In this document: positions 8,050 to 17,003 of the stretch, piece after piece
How the letters are laid out: every line of letters begins with the position of its first letter
Position numbering within the stretch: the stretch's first letter is position 1
Assembly: GCF_013415485.1 (NCBI RefSeq)
Contig: NZ_JACBXS010000029.1
Coordinates: 1-47,992 of the forward strand
Length of the DNA stretch: 47,992 nt
From: Rhabdonatronobacter sediminivivens
GTDB taxonomy: Bacteria > Pseudomonadota > Alphaproteobacteria > Rhodobacterales > Rhodobacteraceae
Direction of reading: 5' to 3'
Position numbers and translations under genes: made by a program
Notes under the pieces: model-generated
Told to the model about the DNA's origin: nothing
Databases searched by the model: none
Seen by the model: only the letters and a program-made list of their open reading frames with translations

Positions 8050-9231
8050 ATGATGCACCGATTGCTTACGGCGGTTGTTGCGGTGGTGGCGCTGATGGCC
8101 GGTCCCTTGGCGGTGCCTTCGGCTGCGCAGACCGGCTTCGAAACGCGGGCCTCGGCGGCCTATGTGATCGATGTCACATCCGGCACCGTGTTGCTGGATG
8201 TGAGTTCGGACATTCCGCTGCCACCGGCTTCGATGTCCAAGCTGATGACCCTGACCATGTTGTTCGAGGCGATCGAGGACGGGCGGCTGTCGCTGGACAC
8301 CACCTTTACCGTGTCCGAGCGTGCCCATGCGATGGGCGGCTCGCGCATGTTTCTGGAAACGCGCCATCGACCCACCGCCGAGGATCTGATCCGCGGGATC
8401 GCGGTGCTATCGGGCAATGACGCCACGGTGGTGGTGGCCGAGGGGTTGGCCGGGACCGAGGAAGCCTTTGCCACCATGGCCACACGCCGCGCCCGCGATC
8501 TGGGGATGGAGAACACGACCATCGCCAATGCCTCGGGGTGGCCGCACCCGGAACACCGCATGTCCATGCGCGACCTGGCCATCCTGGCCGAGCACATGAT
8601 TACCGAGTTTCCGCAATTCTACCCTTATCTGGCCGAGCCTGAGTTCACCTGGAACAACATCACCCAGTCGAACCGCGTGCCGCTGCTGGGGGCAGGCGTG
8701 GGGCTGGACGGGTTGAAGACCGGCTTTACCTCGGAGGCCGGATACAGCCTGACCGGGTCGGCGCTGCAGGGGGACCGGCGGATCATCTTTGCGTTCTCGG
8801 GGCTGGGCAGCGAACGGGAGCGTCTGGAAGAGGCTGAGCGGATCATCAACTGGGCGTTTCGGCAGTTTGCCTCGGTGACGGTGGCGCGGGCAGGCACGGT
8901 TCTGGCCGAGGCCGATGTCTGGATGGGCGAGGCGCCCCGCGTGCCCCTGACCCTGGCCGAGGATCTGCGCATCCTGATCCCGTCGATCGCGCAGCGCAAC
9001 ATCGAGGCCCGCGCGGTGTTCGACGCGCCCTTGCCCGCACCGGTCCAGGCCGGGCAGCGCGTGGGGGATCTGGTGATCTCGGTCCCGGACATGGAGGACC
9101 GGCGCGTGCCGCTGATTGCGGCGGCCGCGGTGCCCGAGGGCGGGTTCATGGTCCGCATGCAGGCGGCGGCGCAGGTGCTGTTGCGAGAGATTCAGGGCGC
9201 GCGGGACGGCGACGCCACGGCCCTGCAGTGA
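8050..9231 (+). CDS. D-alanyl-D-alanine carboxypeptidase (low-molecular-weight penicillin-binding protein)
   Basis: Trims the terminal D-Ala of peptidoglycan pentapeptides in the periplasm. The protein has 393 residues with a cleavable signal peptide (to about residue 26, PSAAQ). The three penicillin-binding motifs are in order: SMSK (catalytic Ser61, Lys64), SGN (122-124) and KTG (224-226). The C-terminal about 110 residues form the beta-rich DacA/DacC second domain, ending in a possible membrane-association helix (AAAQVLLREIQG). I chose the first of two adjacent ATGs, which is preceded by GGGGGAAC. It lies 40 bases after the SPOR gene, and its stop overlaps the GTG of tmk. Confidence 0.94.
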   Translation: MMHRLLTAVVAVVALMAGPLAVPSAAQTGFETRASAAYVIDVTSGTVLLDVSSDIPLPPASMSKLMTLTMLFEAIEDGRLSLDTTFTVSERAHAMGGSRMFLETRHRPTAEDLIRGIAVLSGNDATVVVAEGLAGTEEAFATMATRRARDLGMENTTIANASGWPHPEHRMSMRDLAILAEHMITEFPQFYPYLAEPEFTWNNITQSNRVPLLGAGVGLDGLKTGFTSEAGYSLTGSALQGDRRIIFAFSGLGSERERLEEAERIINWAFRQFASVTVARAGTVLAEADVWMGEAPRVPLTLAEDLRILIPSIAQRNIEARAVFDAPLPAPVQAGQRVGDLVISVPDMEDRRVPLIAAAAVPEGGFMVRMQAAAQVLLREIQGARDGDATALQ

Positions 9232-9899
9232 GCGAATGGGGGCATGGGCACCCCAGCGGGGCCGGGCGCGGGCTGTTCCTGAGCTTAGAGGGGATCGACG
9301 GGTCCGGCAAGACCACCCAGGCGCGGATGCTGGCCGAATCCCTGCGCGGGCGCGGCCATGAGGTGGTGCTGACGCGCGAACCCGGCGGCGCCCCCGGGGC
9401 CGAGGAAATCCGCCGCCTGCTGGTCGAAGGCGATGGCGCGCGCTGGTCGCCGGAAACCGAAATCCTGCTGTTCAACGCCGCGCGGCGCGACCATCTGGAA
9501 CGCACCATCTGGCCGGCGCTGGCCGCAGGCAAGGTGGTGATCTGTGACCGGTTTGCGGATTCCACACGGGTCTATCAGGGGGCCGTGCGCGCCCAGTTGC
9601 GCGCCGTTGTGGACAGTCTGCACAGGCTGATGATCGGCACCGAGCCGCAGCTGACCCTGATCATCGACACCGACCCCGAGGCCGCGCTTCTCCGCGGTCT
9701 GGCCCGCCCCGGCGCCGAGGATCGGTTCGAGCGCTTCGGCGCTGCGTTTCAGGCGGCCCTGCGCGGCGGCTTTCTGGCGCTTGCGCGGGAATATCCCCGG
9801 CGCTGTCGGCTGATCGATGGCAACCGCCCGCCCGAGGTCGTCGGCGCCGAGGTGCTGGCCGTGGTCGAACGCGCATTGTCAGGTGTGGCGCGGCCATGA
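9228..9899 (+). CDS. tmk: Thymidylate kinase
   Basis: Phosphorylates dTMP to dTDP for DNA synthesis. The protein has 223 residues, normal for the family. The P-loop is EGIDGSGKTTQ (residues 21-31), the DR(Y/F) motif is CDRFADSTRVYQG, and the lid region carries RPGAEDRFE. It starts with GTG, overlapping the carboxypeptidase stop by four bases (GTGA), and its own stop overlaps the holB start (ATGA). This indicates translational coupling along the operon. The N-terminal extension of about 14 residues before the first strand is slightly long. Confidence 0.96.
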   Translation: MSEWGHGHPSGAGRGLFLSLEGIDGSGKTTQARMLAESLRGRGHEVVLTREPGGAPGAEEIRRLLVEGDGARWSPETEILLFNAARRDHLERTIWPALAAGKVVICDRFADSTRVYQGAVRAQLRAVVDSLHRLMIGTEPQLTLIIDTDPEAALLRGLARPGAEDRFERFGAAFQAALRGGFLALAREYPRRCRLIDGNRPPEVVGAEVLAVVERALSGVARP

Positions 9900-11002
9900 G
9901 CGACCCCGAGGACCTTCCCGAGCCGGACCGGATTGACGGCGTTCCCCACCCGCGCGAGGCGCGCGCGCTCTTCGGCCACGACGATGCTGAAGCAGCCTTC
10001 CTCGAGGCTTTCAACGCCGGGCGGTTGCAGCATGGCTGGATGATCACCGGCCCGCGCGGGGTGGGCAAGGCGACCCTGGCCTGGCGCATCGCGCGGTTCC
10101 TGCTGGCGCAGACCGGGCCTTCGGGCAGCCCTGCCACATCGCTGGATGTGCCCCCGGAACATCCGGCGGCAACCCAACTGGCGGCGGGGGCGCATCCGGG
10201 GCTTCTGGTGCTGCGGCGCGGCTATGACACCAAGGCCAAGCGGCTGCGCGCCGTGATCACTGTCGATGAAATGCGCCGCTTGCACGGGTTCTTTGGTATG
10301 CGCGCCACCGATGGCGGCTGGCGGGTGGTGATTGTCGATGCCGCCGATGAAATGAACCCCAATGCCGCCAATGCGCTGCTGAAATCGCTGGAGGAGCCGC
10401 CCGCGCGGGCGATCCTGTTGCTGGTGGCGCATTGCCCCTCGGCGCTGTTGCCGACGATCCGGTCGCGCTGCCGGATGTTGCCGCTGGCGCCGCTGGACGG
10501 GGCAGACATGGCCGCGGCGCTGACCCAGGCCGGGTTCGACCCGGGCGCGCAGGCCGCGGCGCTGGCGGCGCTGTCGGGCGGGTCGGTGGGCACGGCGGTG
10601 CGGCTGCTGGCGGCGGACGGGTTGGCGCTCTATGGCGAGCTGACGCAGGTGCTGGGGGCGGCGCCCCGGATCGACCGCGCGCGGCTTCTGGCCCTGGCCA
10701 ACAGCGCCGCGGGCCGCGGCGCCGAGGAACGCTTTGACCTGCTGCTGTCGCTGACCGAACTCTGGCTGGCCCGGCTGGCCCGCGCCGGGGTCACCGGCCC
10801 GCCGCAGCCCGAAGCCGCCCCGGGCGAGGCCGAGGTTCTGGCCCGGCTGGCGCCCGGGGTGGGGGCGGCGCAGCTTTGGGCGGGGGCGGCCTCGGGGCTG
10901 GTGGCGCGGGCGCGACAGGGGCGGGCGGTGAACCTTGACCCTGTCGGGCTGGTGCTTGATATGGGGTTGCGGGTCGAAGCGATTGCCCGCCAGATAGCGT
11001 GA
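9896..11002 (+). CDS. holB: DNA polymerase III delta' subunit
   Basis: Clamp-loader subunit, 368 residues. The N-terminal AAA+ region has a P-loop-like GPRGVGKATLAWR and a Walker-B-like VIVDAADEMNPNAANALLK, followed by the SLEEPP box (here KSLEEPPARAILLLVAH) and the sensor/Arg region TIRSRCRML typical of delta' and gamma/tau. The Ser-Arg-Cys motif is kept. The C-terminal collar domain is Ala-rich. It overlaps tmk by four bases. The long insert between P-loop and Walker B (residues 70-95) lacks the zinc-binding Cys set seen in gamma/tau. Confidence 0.93.
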   Translation: MSDPEDLPEPDRIDGVPHPREARALFGHDDAEAAFLEAFNAGRLQHGWMITGPRGVGKATLAWRIARFLLAQTGPSGSPATSLDVPPEHPAATQLAAGAHPGLLVLRRGYDTKAKRLRAVITVDEMRRLHGFFGMRATDGGWRVVIVDAADEMNPNAANALLKSLEEPPARAILLLVAHCPSALLPTIRSRCRMLPLAPLDGADMAAALTQAGFDPGAQAAALAALSGGSVGTAVRLLAADGLALYGELTQVLGAAPRIDRARLLALANSAAGRGAEERFDLLLSLTELWLARLARAGVTGPPQPEAAPGEAEVLARLAPGVGAAQLWAGAASGLVARARQGRAVNLDPVGLVLDMGLRVEAIARQIA

Positions 11003-11035
11003 CCCTTCAGGCGACAAAGCGCAGCGAAAGCCCTC

Positions 11036-11827
11036 ATGACCCTTCCTCCGCCCATCGTTGACAGCCATTGCCATCTGGACTTCCCGGAACTGGCCGATGA
11101 ACTGGATCAGGTGATCGCCCGCGCCCGCGCTGCCGGTGTGACCCGGATGCTGACCATCTGTACGAAGCTGCGCAACGAACCGCAGGTTCGCGCCATCGCC
11201 GAAGGTCATGACGGCGTGTTCTATGCCGCCGGAACCCATCCGATGAGCGTGGCGGACGAACCCATGGCCAGCGTCGATGACCTGCTGGCTGTTGCCGCGC
11301 ATCCCAAATGCATCGGCATCGGCGAATCCGGGCTGGATTATCATTACACCGCCGCCAGTGCCGCGCTGCAGCAGGACAGCCTGCGCATCCACATAGAGGC
11401 CGCCCGCCGCAGCGGCCTGCCGCTGATCATCCATGCCCGGGCCGCCGATGAGGACATGGCCGCCATCCTGTCGCAGGAGCACGCCCGCGGCGGCTTTGGC
11501 TGCGTGATGCATTGCTACAGTTCCGGTGCCGAACTGGCGCGGGTGGCGGTAGGTCTGGGTTTCTATCTGTCCATGTCCGGCATCGCCGCCTTCCCCAAAA
11601 GCGCCGAGCTGCGCGCGATCTTTGCCAGCGCGCCGCTGGAGCGTATCCTGGTGGAAACCGATGCCCCCTATCTGGCGCCGCCCCCCTATCGCGGCAGGCG
11701 CAATGAGCCGGCCTATACGGTGCACACCGCGCAGGTGGGGGCGGAACTGTTCGGTCTGGACTATGCCGAATTCGCCGCCGCCACTTCGGGCAATTTCGAC
11801 CGGCTGTTCACCAAGGCGGTGGCATGA
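11036..11827 (+). CDS. tatD: TatD family metal-dependent hydrolase (DNase)
   Basis: A 263-residue TIM-barrel metal hydrolase. The metal ligands of the family are visible: DSHCHLDF (His11, His13), IGESGLDYHY, PLIIHARAA, CVMHCYSSG and ETDAPYLAPPPYRGRRNEP near the C-terminus. TatD proteins are 3'-5' DNases with roles in DNA quality control; some act on other substrates. No strong ribosome site precedes the ATG. Its end overlaps the next gene by four bases, in line with the tmk-holB-tatD-MBL operon order common in alphaproteobacteria. Confidence 0.93.
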   Translation: MTLPPPIVDSHCHLDFPELADELDQVIARARAAGVTRMLTICTKLRNEPQVRAIAEGHDGVFYAAGTHPMSVADEPMASVDDLLAVAAHPKCIGIGESGLDYHYTAASAALQQDSLRIHIEAARRSGLPLIIHARAADEDMAAILSQEHARGGFGCVMHCYSSGAELARVAVGLGFYLSMSGIAAFPKSAELRAIFASAPLERILVETDAPYLAPPPYRGRRNEPAYTVHTAQVGAELFGLDYAEFAAATSGNFDRLFTKAVA

Positions 11828-12624
11828 CGGCGGTGTTGCGCTTTACCATCCTGGGCTGCGGGTCCTCAGGCGGGGTGCCGCGGCTGGGCGGGCTGTGGGG
11901 CGATTGCGACCCGTCCGAGCCGCGCAACATCCGCACCCGCTGTTCGCTTCTGATCGAACGCCAGACCGATTTTGGCACCACGCGGGTGCTGATCGATACC
12001 TCGCCCGACATGCGCGCGCAGTTGCTGGCCGCCGGGGTGGGACGGCTGGATGCGGTGGTCTATACCCATGCCCATGCCGATCATGTCCATGGCATCGATG
12101 ATCTGCGCATGATCGTCTTCAACACGGGCAGCCGCCTGCCGGTCTGGGCCGATGGGCCCACCCAGGAAGCGCTGTTTTCCCGCTTCGGCTACGCCTTTGT
12201 CCAGCCAAAGGGCTCCCCTTATCCGCCGATCCTGGAGATGAATACCATCGCCGGTGATGTGACTGTCCCGGGCAAGGGGGGCGAGATACGGCTGCAGCCC
12301 CTGCCCGTAAACCACGGCACCATCGATGCGCTGGGCTTTCGCATCGGGCGGCTGGCCTATGTCCCCGATGCGGTGGTGATCCCTGACACCACCTGGGCGC
12401 AGCTTGAAGGGCTGGACTGCTGGATCGTCGATGCCCTGCGCCGCCGCCCGCATCCCACCCATGCGCATCTGGAGATGACGCTGGAGTGGATCGCCCGCGC
12501 CCGGCCGGCCCGCGCCGTGCTGACCAACATGCATGTGGATCTGGATTACGTCACCGTTGCCACCGAAACCCCGGACCATGTCGTGCCCGCCCATGACGGC
12601 ATGGTCCTGGACTTCCCGGACTGA
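11824..12624 (+). CDS. PhnP-like MBL-fold metallo-hydrolase
   Basis: A 266-residue metallo-beta-lactamase fold protein. The metal motif is YTHAHADHVHGIDDLR (HxHxDH). Further ligands are in PLPVNHGTI and at IVDALRRRPHPTHAHLEM near the end, the arrangement of PhnP cyclic phosphodiesterases. The N-terminus LGCGSSGGVPR is a family signature (LGSGTSxGVP). There is no C-P lyase operon nearby, so a role in phosphonate use is not supported; it is better described as a general PhnP-like phosphodiesterase. It is coupled to tatD by a four-base overlap. Confidence 0.88.
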   Translation: MTAVLRFTILGCGSSGGVPRLGGLWGDCDPSEPRNIRTRCSLLIERQTDFGTTRVLIDTSPDMRAQLLAAGVGRLDAVVYTHAHADHVHGIDDLRMIVFNTGSRLPVWADGPTQEALFSRFGYAFVQPKGSPYPPILEMNTIAGDVTVPGKGGEIRLQPLPVNHGTIDALGFRIGRLAYVPDAVVIPDTTWAQLEGLDCWIVDALRRRPHPTHAHLEMTLEWIARARPARAVLTNMHVDLDYVTVATETPDHVVPAHDGMVLDFPD

Positions 12625-12630
12625 GCGGCC

Positions 12631-13560
12631 ATGCAGGCGCTGGTCTCGGTCATCCTGCCGGTGTTCCTGCTGATCGGCTTCGGCTATGCCATGCGCTGGC
12701 GCGAACTGATCACGGATGCGCATATCGATGGCGTGATGGTCTTTGCCCAGAATTTCGCCATTCCCTGCCTGCTGTTCGTGGCCATCGCCCGGCTGGATCT
12801 GGGGCAGGATTTCGACCTGCGCCTGCTGGGCAGCTTCTATCTGGGGGCGCTGGCGGGATTCGTGGCCGGGATTGCCGGGGCGCGGCTGTTTTTCAAGCGC
12901 GACTGGGAAGACAGCATTGCCATCGGCTTTGTCTGCCTGTTCTCCAACTCGCTGCTTCTGGGCCTGCCGATCACCGAGCGCGCCTATGGAGCGGACGCGC
13001 TGGCGCCGAATTATGCCATCATCGCCGTGCATTCGCCCATCTGCTATGCGGTGGGGATCACCGCCATGGAATTTGTGCGCAATCGCGGGTCAGGGATGGC
13101 AGCCACGGGGCGGCGGGTCTTCGTGGCCATGTTCCGAAACGCGCTGGTGATCGGCATCGGGCTGGGTTTCGTGGTCAATCTGGGGGGCATTGCCCTGCCG
13201 CAGGTGGTGGATGAGGCGCTGGACCTGATGGTGCGCGCGGCGATTCCGACGGCGCTCTTCGGGCTGGGCGGGGTGCTGTACCGCTACCGCCCGGACGGCG
13301 ATCTGCGTACCATCGGCTATGTCGTGGCGGTGTCATTGATCCTGCATCCGGCCATCGTCTGGGCCATGGGGCGGGGGCTGGCGCTGGATCAGGGGCAGTT
13401 CCGGTCTGCGGTGCTGACCGCGGCTGTGGCGCCGGGGGTCAATGCCTATGTCTTTGCCAACATGTATGGCCGCGCGCGGCGGGTGGCGGCCTCCAGCGTG
13501 TTGCTGGGCACGGTGCTTTGCGCGCTGACCGGATGGGTCTGGTTGCACCTTCTGGAGTGA
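12631..13560 (+). CDS. AEC family transporter (auxin efflux carrier-type permease)
   Basis: A 309-residue inner membrane protein with about ten hydrophobic helices in two pseudo-repeats. The first helix is VSVILPVFLLIGFGYAMRW and the last is ASSVLLGTVLCALTGWVWL. The family motifs PCLLFVAIARLDL (N-terminal half), NSLLLGLPITERAYG and LGGVLYRYRPDGDLR are present. AEC members export or import organic acids; the substrate is not readable here. It begins six bases after the PhnP-like gene with little ribosome site of its own. It ends just before a strong double hairpin. Confidence 0.9.
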   Translation: MQALVSVILPVFLLIGFGYAMRWRELITDAHIDGVMVFAQNFAIPCLLFVAIARLDLGQDFDLRLLGSFYLGALAGFVAGIAGARLFFKRDWEDSIAIGFVCLFSNSLLLGLPITERAYGADALAPNYAIIAVHSPICYAVGITAMEFVRNRGSGMAATGRRVFVAMFRNALVIGIGLGFVVNLGGIALPQVVDEALDLMVRAAIPTALFGLGGVLYRYRPDGDLRTIGYVVAVSLILHPAIVWAMGRGLALDQGQFRSAVLTAAVAPGVNAYVFANMYGRARRVAASSVLLGTVLCALTGWVWLHLLE

Positions 13561-13567
13561 TGCACCC

Positions 13568-13625
13568 GCCCGCGCCTTTGCGCGGGCAGCGCCCCCTAAG
13601 GCGCGCAGCGCGGCTCGGGGGCGCT
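13568..13625. terminator. Two consecutive GC hairpins between convergent genes
   Basis: The first hairpin is GCCCGCGC (13568-13575), loop CTTT, GCGCGGGC (13580-13587), perfect. The second pairs AGCGCCCCC (13588-13596) with GGGGGCGCT (13617-13625) and ends in a short T run. They sit between the stops of the AEC gene and map and probably end transcription from both sides. Confidence 0.65.
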
Positions 13626-13639
13626 TTCCGGCCCCGGGG

Positions 13640-14566
13640 TCAGCCCCAGGTCGGGTGGAATTTGCCCGCGGGCGACAGGGTGAAGATCTCCACCCCCGTG
13701 GCCGTCACGCCGACCGAATGTTCAAACTGCGCCGACAGCGCCTTGTCGCGGGTGATCGCGGTCCAGTCATCGGACAGCACCTTGGTTTCGGGGCGGCCCA
13801 GATTGATCATCGGCTCGATGGTGAAGAACATACCTTCCTCCAGCATCGGGCCGGTGCCTGCGCGGCCGTAATGCAGCACATTGGGCGGCGAATGGAACAC
13901 GCGGCCCAGCCCGTGGCCGCAGAAATCACGCACCACCGACATGCGGCGGGCCTCGGCGAAGCTCTGGATGGCATGGCCGATATCGCCGAAGGTATTGCCG
14001 GGGCGTACGGCCTCGATCCCGATCATCAGCGCGTCATGGGTGACCTGGATCAGTTTTTCGGCATAGGGTTTGGGCGTTCCGGCCACGAACATGCGGCTGG
14101 TGTCGCCATACCAGCCATCGACCACCACGGTGACATCGATATTGAGGATATCGCCATCCACCAGCAGGTCATTGCCGCGGGGGCGGGCTTCATGCTTGCT
14201 GGCGGGAATGGGGCTGCCGGGGATGCCGTGGCAGACGACGTGATTGACCGAGATGCAGCTGGCATGCTGATAGCCGCGATACCCGATGGTGGCCGAGGTC
14301 GCCCCCGCCTCATCCACCATGGCGTTGATCAGACGGTCCAGTTCCCCCGTCGTCTGGCCCGGCACCACATGCGGGGCGATCCGGTCCAGTATGCTGGCCG
14401 CCAGTTGCCCGGCCTTGTGCATCCCGGCAAAGTCTTCGGGCGCGTGCAGGTGGATGCCGTCTTTGGTGATCCGAACGGGTTGGCCGCTGTCCAAGGGATG
14501 CTCCGGTGTTGCAGGGTTTCGCGTGTTAGATAACGGCAGATGCGCCGGTTTTCCACCCGTTCTCAT
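13640..14566 (-). CDS. map: Methionine aminopeptidase, type I
   Basis: Removes the N-terminal Met from new proteins. The pita-bread fold ligands are visible: NIDVTVVVDGWYGDTSRMF (two Asp), CGHGLGRVFHSPPN (His), FFTIEPMINLG (Glu) and the last Glu in the closing segment before SVGVTATGVE. The ATG at 14566 overlaps the sfsA stop (ATGA), which argues for coupled translation and gives 308 residues. The first 30 residues are unlike the family, and a TTG at 14494 preceded by GGAG would give a more normal 284-residue protein. I keep the ATG but regard the start as open. Confidence 0.95.
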   Translation of the reverse strand: MRTGGKPAHLPLSNTRNPATPEHPLDSGQPVRITKDGIHLHAPEDFAGMHKAGQLAASILDRIAPHVVPGQTTGELDRLINAMVDEAGATSATIGYRGYQHASCISVNHVVCHGIPGSPIPASKHEARPRGNDLLVDGDILNIDVTVVVDGWYGDTSRMFVAGTPKPYAEKLIQVTHDALMIGIEAVRPGNTFGDIGHAIQSFAEARRMSVVRDFCGHGLGRVFHSPPNVLHYGRAGTGPMLEEGMFFTIEPMINLGRPETKVLSDDWTAITRDKALSAQFEHSVGVTATGVEIFTLSPAGKFHPTWG

Positions 14567-15273
14567 GCCTGCGGGCCCGGATCAACCGGGATCGCCGCGC
14601 CGATATGCACGCCCTGGGGGGAAACCCGGCTTCCGATGGCCAGAACCTCAACCCCGCCTGCGCGCGCTGCGTCAAAGGCGCGGGCGTAGCTGGGGTCGAT
14701 ATCGGCAGCGATGCGCAGGCGCGCCCCGTCGCTGCGGCTGATCAGATACAGCATGATCGCGCGTGCGCCGGTTGCGGCGGCGATGGTCAGTTCCTGCAGG
14801 TGTTTCGTGCCCCGGGCGGTGACGCTGTCGGGAAACTCCGCCCAGCCGTCCCGCAGCAGGGTGACGCTTTTCACCTCGATCAGCACGCGCTGCCCGTCGG
14901 CGCCGGTGGCGGCGAAATCAACGCGAGTGCCGGGGGCCAGCGTGAATTCGGGGCGGATGTCTGTCAGGCCCTCCAGCCCGGCAATGGCGCCGCTGGCCAG
15001 GGCCTCGGCCACCACGCGGTTGGGCAGGGTGGTATCCACGCAGGCCCGGTGCCCGTCCGGCAGTTCCACCAGCCGCCATCCATAGGGCAGCTTGCGCCCC
15101 GGCGCTGCAGATTCCAGCCAGCAGCGCGCGCCGGGGGCGGCCAGCCCGGTCATGGCGCCGGGATTGGGGCAATGGGCGGTGACCTCGCGCCCGTCCTCCA
15201 GCACCATATCGGCCAGAAAGCGCTTGTATCGGCGCAGCAGGCGGGCGGGCAAAAGCGGGGTTTGAAACTGCAT
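14563..15273 (-). CDS. sfsA: DNA/RNA nuclease SfsA (sugar fermentation stimulation protein homologue)
   Basis: A 236-residue protein of the SfsA family, first found as a maltose-gene stimulator and carrying an OB-like N-terminus and a PD-(D/E)XK nuclease-like core. Visible family marks are RLLRRYKRFLADMVLEDG, AHCPNPGAMTGL, LPNRVVAEAL, EVKSVTLLRDGWAEFPDS and RGTKHLQEL. I chose the ATG at 15273, where the family normally begins, rather than a start 50 codons upstream that would run through the divergent gene. Its end overlaps map. The physiological role in alphaproteobacteria is not known. Confidence 0.93.
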   Translation of the reverse strand: MQFQTPLLPARLLRRYKRFLADMVLEDGREVTAHCPNPGAMTGLAAPGARCWLESAAPGRKLPYGWRLVELPDGHRACVDTTLPNRVVAEALASGAIAGLEGLTDIRPEFTLAPGTRVDFAATGADGQRVLIEVKSVTLLRDGWAEFPDSVTARGTKHLQELTIAAATGARAIMLYLISRSDGARLRIAADIDPSYARAFDAARAGGVEVLAIGSRVSPQGVHIGAAIPVDPGPQA

Positions 15274-15322
15274 GAGCAGGGGCCTATACCAGTGCCACCC
15301 CACCCGCAAGGAGACGCTGCAC

Positions 15323-16054
15323 ATGCCCAATCCCACCGCCGCCATGCTGGTGATCGGCGATGAAATCCTCTCGGGGCGGACCCGGGATGCGAATATGCAC
15401 CATCTGGCCGGAGAGCTGGCCAATTCCGGGATCGACCTGTGCGAGGTGCGCTTTGTCTCGGACGTGCATCAGCGGATCGTCGATGCGGTGAATGCGCTCC
15501 GGGCGTCGTATGATCATGTGTTCACCTCGGGCGGGATCGGTCCCACCCATGATGACATCACCGCCGATGCCATCGCCGCGGCTTTTGGCGTGGGGTTGGC
15601 GGTCCGTGACGATGCCCGCGCGATCCTGACCGCCCATTACCAGCGCACGGGGCTGGAACTGAACGCCGCGCGGTTGCGCATGGCCCGCGTGCCGGACGGG
15701 GCGGTGCTGATCGAAAACCCGGTTTCAGCCGCGCCGGGGTTCAGCATCGGCAATGTGCATGTCATGGCCGGGGTCCCTTCGATCTTCGAGGCGATGGTGG
15801 CGGGGCTGTTGCCGACGCTGAGCGCCGGTAAGCCGCTGATGAGCCAGACCCTGCGCATCGCCCGCGGCGAGGGTGAGATCGCCGGACCGCTGGGCACGTT
15901 GGCCGCGGAATATCCGCAGTTGTCCTTCGGCTCCTATCCCTATGTGCAGGATGGTGCCTTTGGGGCGAATGTGGTGATCCGGGGCAGCGACGGGGTGGCG
16001 ATCGATGCGGCCATGGTGCGCCTGTGCGCGCTCTTCCCCGAGGCCACCGCGTGA
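15323..16054 (+). CDS. CinA-like molybdopterin-binding domain protein (competence/damage-inducible protein A)
   Basis: A 243-residue protein with the MoCF/CinA N-terminal domain: AMLVIGDEILSGRTRDAN, then FTSGGIGPTHDDITADAIA and MAGVPSIFEAM. It lacks the C-terminal nicotinamide-nucleotide amidase domain of full CinA, as is usual for the alphaproteobacterial stand-alone form. The ligand and reaction are not established; an ADP-ribose or nucleotide hydrolase role is known for some homologues. AAGGAGA precedes the ATG at 15323. The divergent sfsA start is only 49 bases away, so both promoters are packed into that gap. It is coupled to the next gene by GTGA. Confidence 0.88.
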   Translation: MPNPTAAMLVIGDEILSGRTRDANMHHLAGELANSGIDLCEVRFVSDVHQRIVDAVNALRASYDHVFTSGGIGPTHDDITADAIAAAFGVGLAVRDDARAILTAHYQRTGLELNAARLRMARVPDGAVLIENPVSAAPGFSIGNVHVMAGVPSIFEAMVAGLLPTLSAGKPLMSQTLRIARGEGEIAGPLGTLAAEYPQLSFGSYPYVQDGAFGANVVIRGSDGVAIDAAMVRLCALFPEATA

Positions 16055-16788
16055 GCGCACCCGCCCCCGCGCCGCTGATGGCGGCGCTGGAGGCCACATG
16101 GCCCCCCGCCGCCCGGATGCCGGTGGGTGCCTTCATGCTGCGCGACGGGGCGGGCGGCGGCAAGCGCGTGTCCGCCGCCGTGGCTATGGCCGAGGCCACA
16201 GAGGCCGACATCGCCGCCGCCGAAGCTGCCATGCGCGCCCGGGGGGAGCAGCCGCTGTTCATGATCCGCGCGGGCGATGGCGCGCTCGATGATGCGCTGG
16301 CGGCACGGGGTTATGCGCAAATTGACACAACCCTGTTCTATGCCGCACCGGTTGGCATTCTGGCCCGCAAGCCTGCGCCGATCACCCTGTTTCCGATCTG
16401 GCCACCGCTGCAGATCATCCGCGATATCTGGACCGAGCGGGGCATCGGCGCGGCGCGGCAGGCGGTGATGGCGCGTGCCGCTGCACCGAAGGCGGCCCTG
16501 ATTGCCCGGGTGGCGGACCGGGCGGCGGGGGCGGCTTTTGTTGCCTGTCACGGGGATATCGCCATGCTGCATGCGGTCGAGGTCCTGCCGAACCTGCGCC
16601 GGCAGGGGGGCGCGCGCAATCTGGTCACCGGTGCGGCCTGGTGGGCGCAGGAGCAGGGTATGCGCTGGTTGGCCCTGGCCGTCACGCGCGACAATGCGGC
16701 TGCCCGCGCGGTTTATGACGGGCTGGGCATGATGGTCTGTGGCGGGTATCATTACCGGATGCTGGCAGCGCCCGGCGCGGCGGGCTGA
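16051..16788 (+). CDS. GNAT family N-acetyltransferase
   Basis: A 245-residue protein. The C-terminal part holds the GNAT core: MLHAVEVLPNLRRQGGARNL is the acetyl-CoA pyrophosphate loop (normally R-x-x-G-x-G/A), followed by WLALAVTRDNAAARAVYDGLGM and the closing GGYHYRML strand. The first 100 residues are an Ala-rich region that may be a degenerate second GNAT domain. It starts with GTG overlapping the stop of the CinA-like gene. The substrate is unknown. Confidence 0.85.
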   Translation: MSAPAPAPLMAALEATWPPAARMPVGAFMLRDGAGGGKRVSAAVAMAEATEADIAAAEAAMRARGEQPLFMIRAGDGALDDALAARGYAQIDTTLFYAAPVGILARKPAPITLFPIWPPLQIIRDIWTERGIGAARQAVMARAAAPKAALIARVADRAAGAAFVACHGDIAMLHAVEVLPNLRRQGGARNLVTGAAWWAQEQGMRWLALAVTRDNAAARAVYDGLGMMVCGGYHYRMLAAPGAAG

Positions 16789-16836
16789 GGCGATTCGCCC
16801 AGGGGCAAGCCGGTGCGCAGGATGGCAGACGTGGGA

Positions 16837-16887
16837 AGCGCCCCCGAGCCGCGCCCACCCACCCACCCTGCGCGCCTCGGGGGCGCT
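16837..16887 (+). repeat. Nested inverted repeat with C-rich loop, copy B
   Basis: A perfect 12-base outer stem (16837-16848, AGCGCCCCCGAG, with 16876-16887) encloses a 5-base inner stem (CGCGC 16850-16854 with GCGCG 16870-16874). The inner stem presents the loop CCACCCACCCACCCT. The inner part is almost the same as that of copy A at 6792-6830. The element lies between the GNAT gene and nfeD, in the same orientation relative to a downstream plus-strand gene as copy A. Confidence 0.7.
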
Positions 16888-17003
16888 CTGACCGTCGCAG
16901 GGCGCCGGTCAGTCGGGGTATGGACGTCTCGTGATTTGATCGGGGCTGCGGGCGCTCTACGCCTTGTCACAAGCGCCCCCTGATCCCGGGGCAGGAGTGA
17001 GCG

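Noticed and set aside
9749..11725. 658-codon frame antisense to tmk, holB and tatD
   Set aside because: It covers three certain genes on the other strand and reads as Gln/Arg/His-rich noise. The same holds for 17247-19091, 36707-38341 and 42438-44504.
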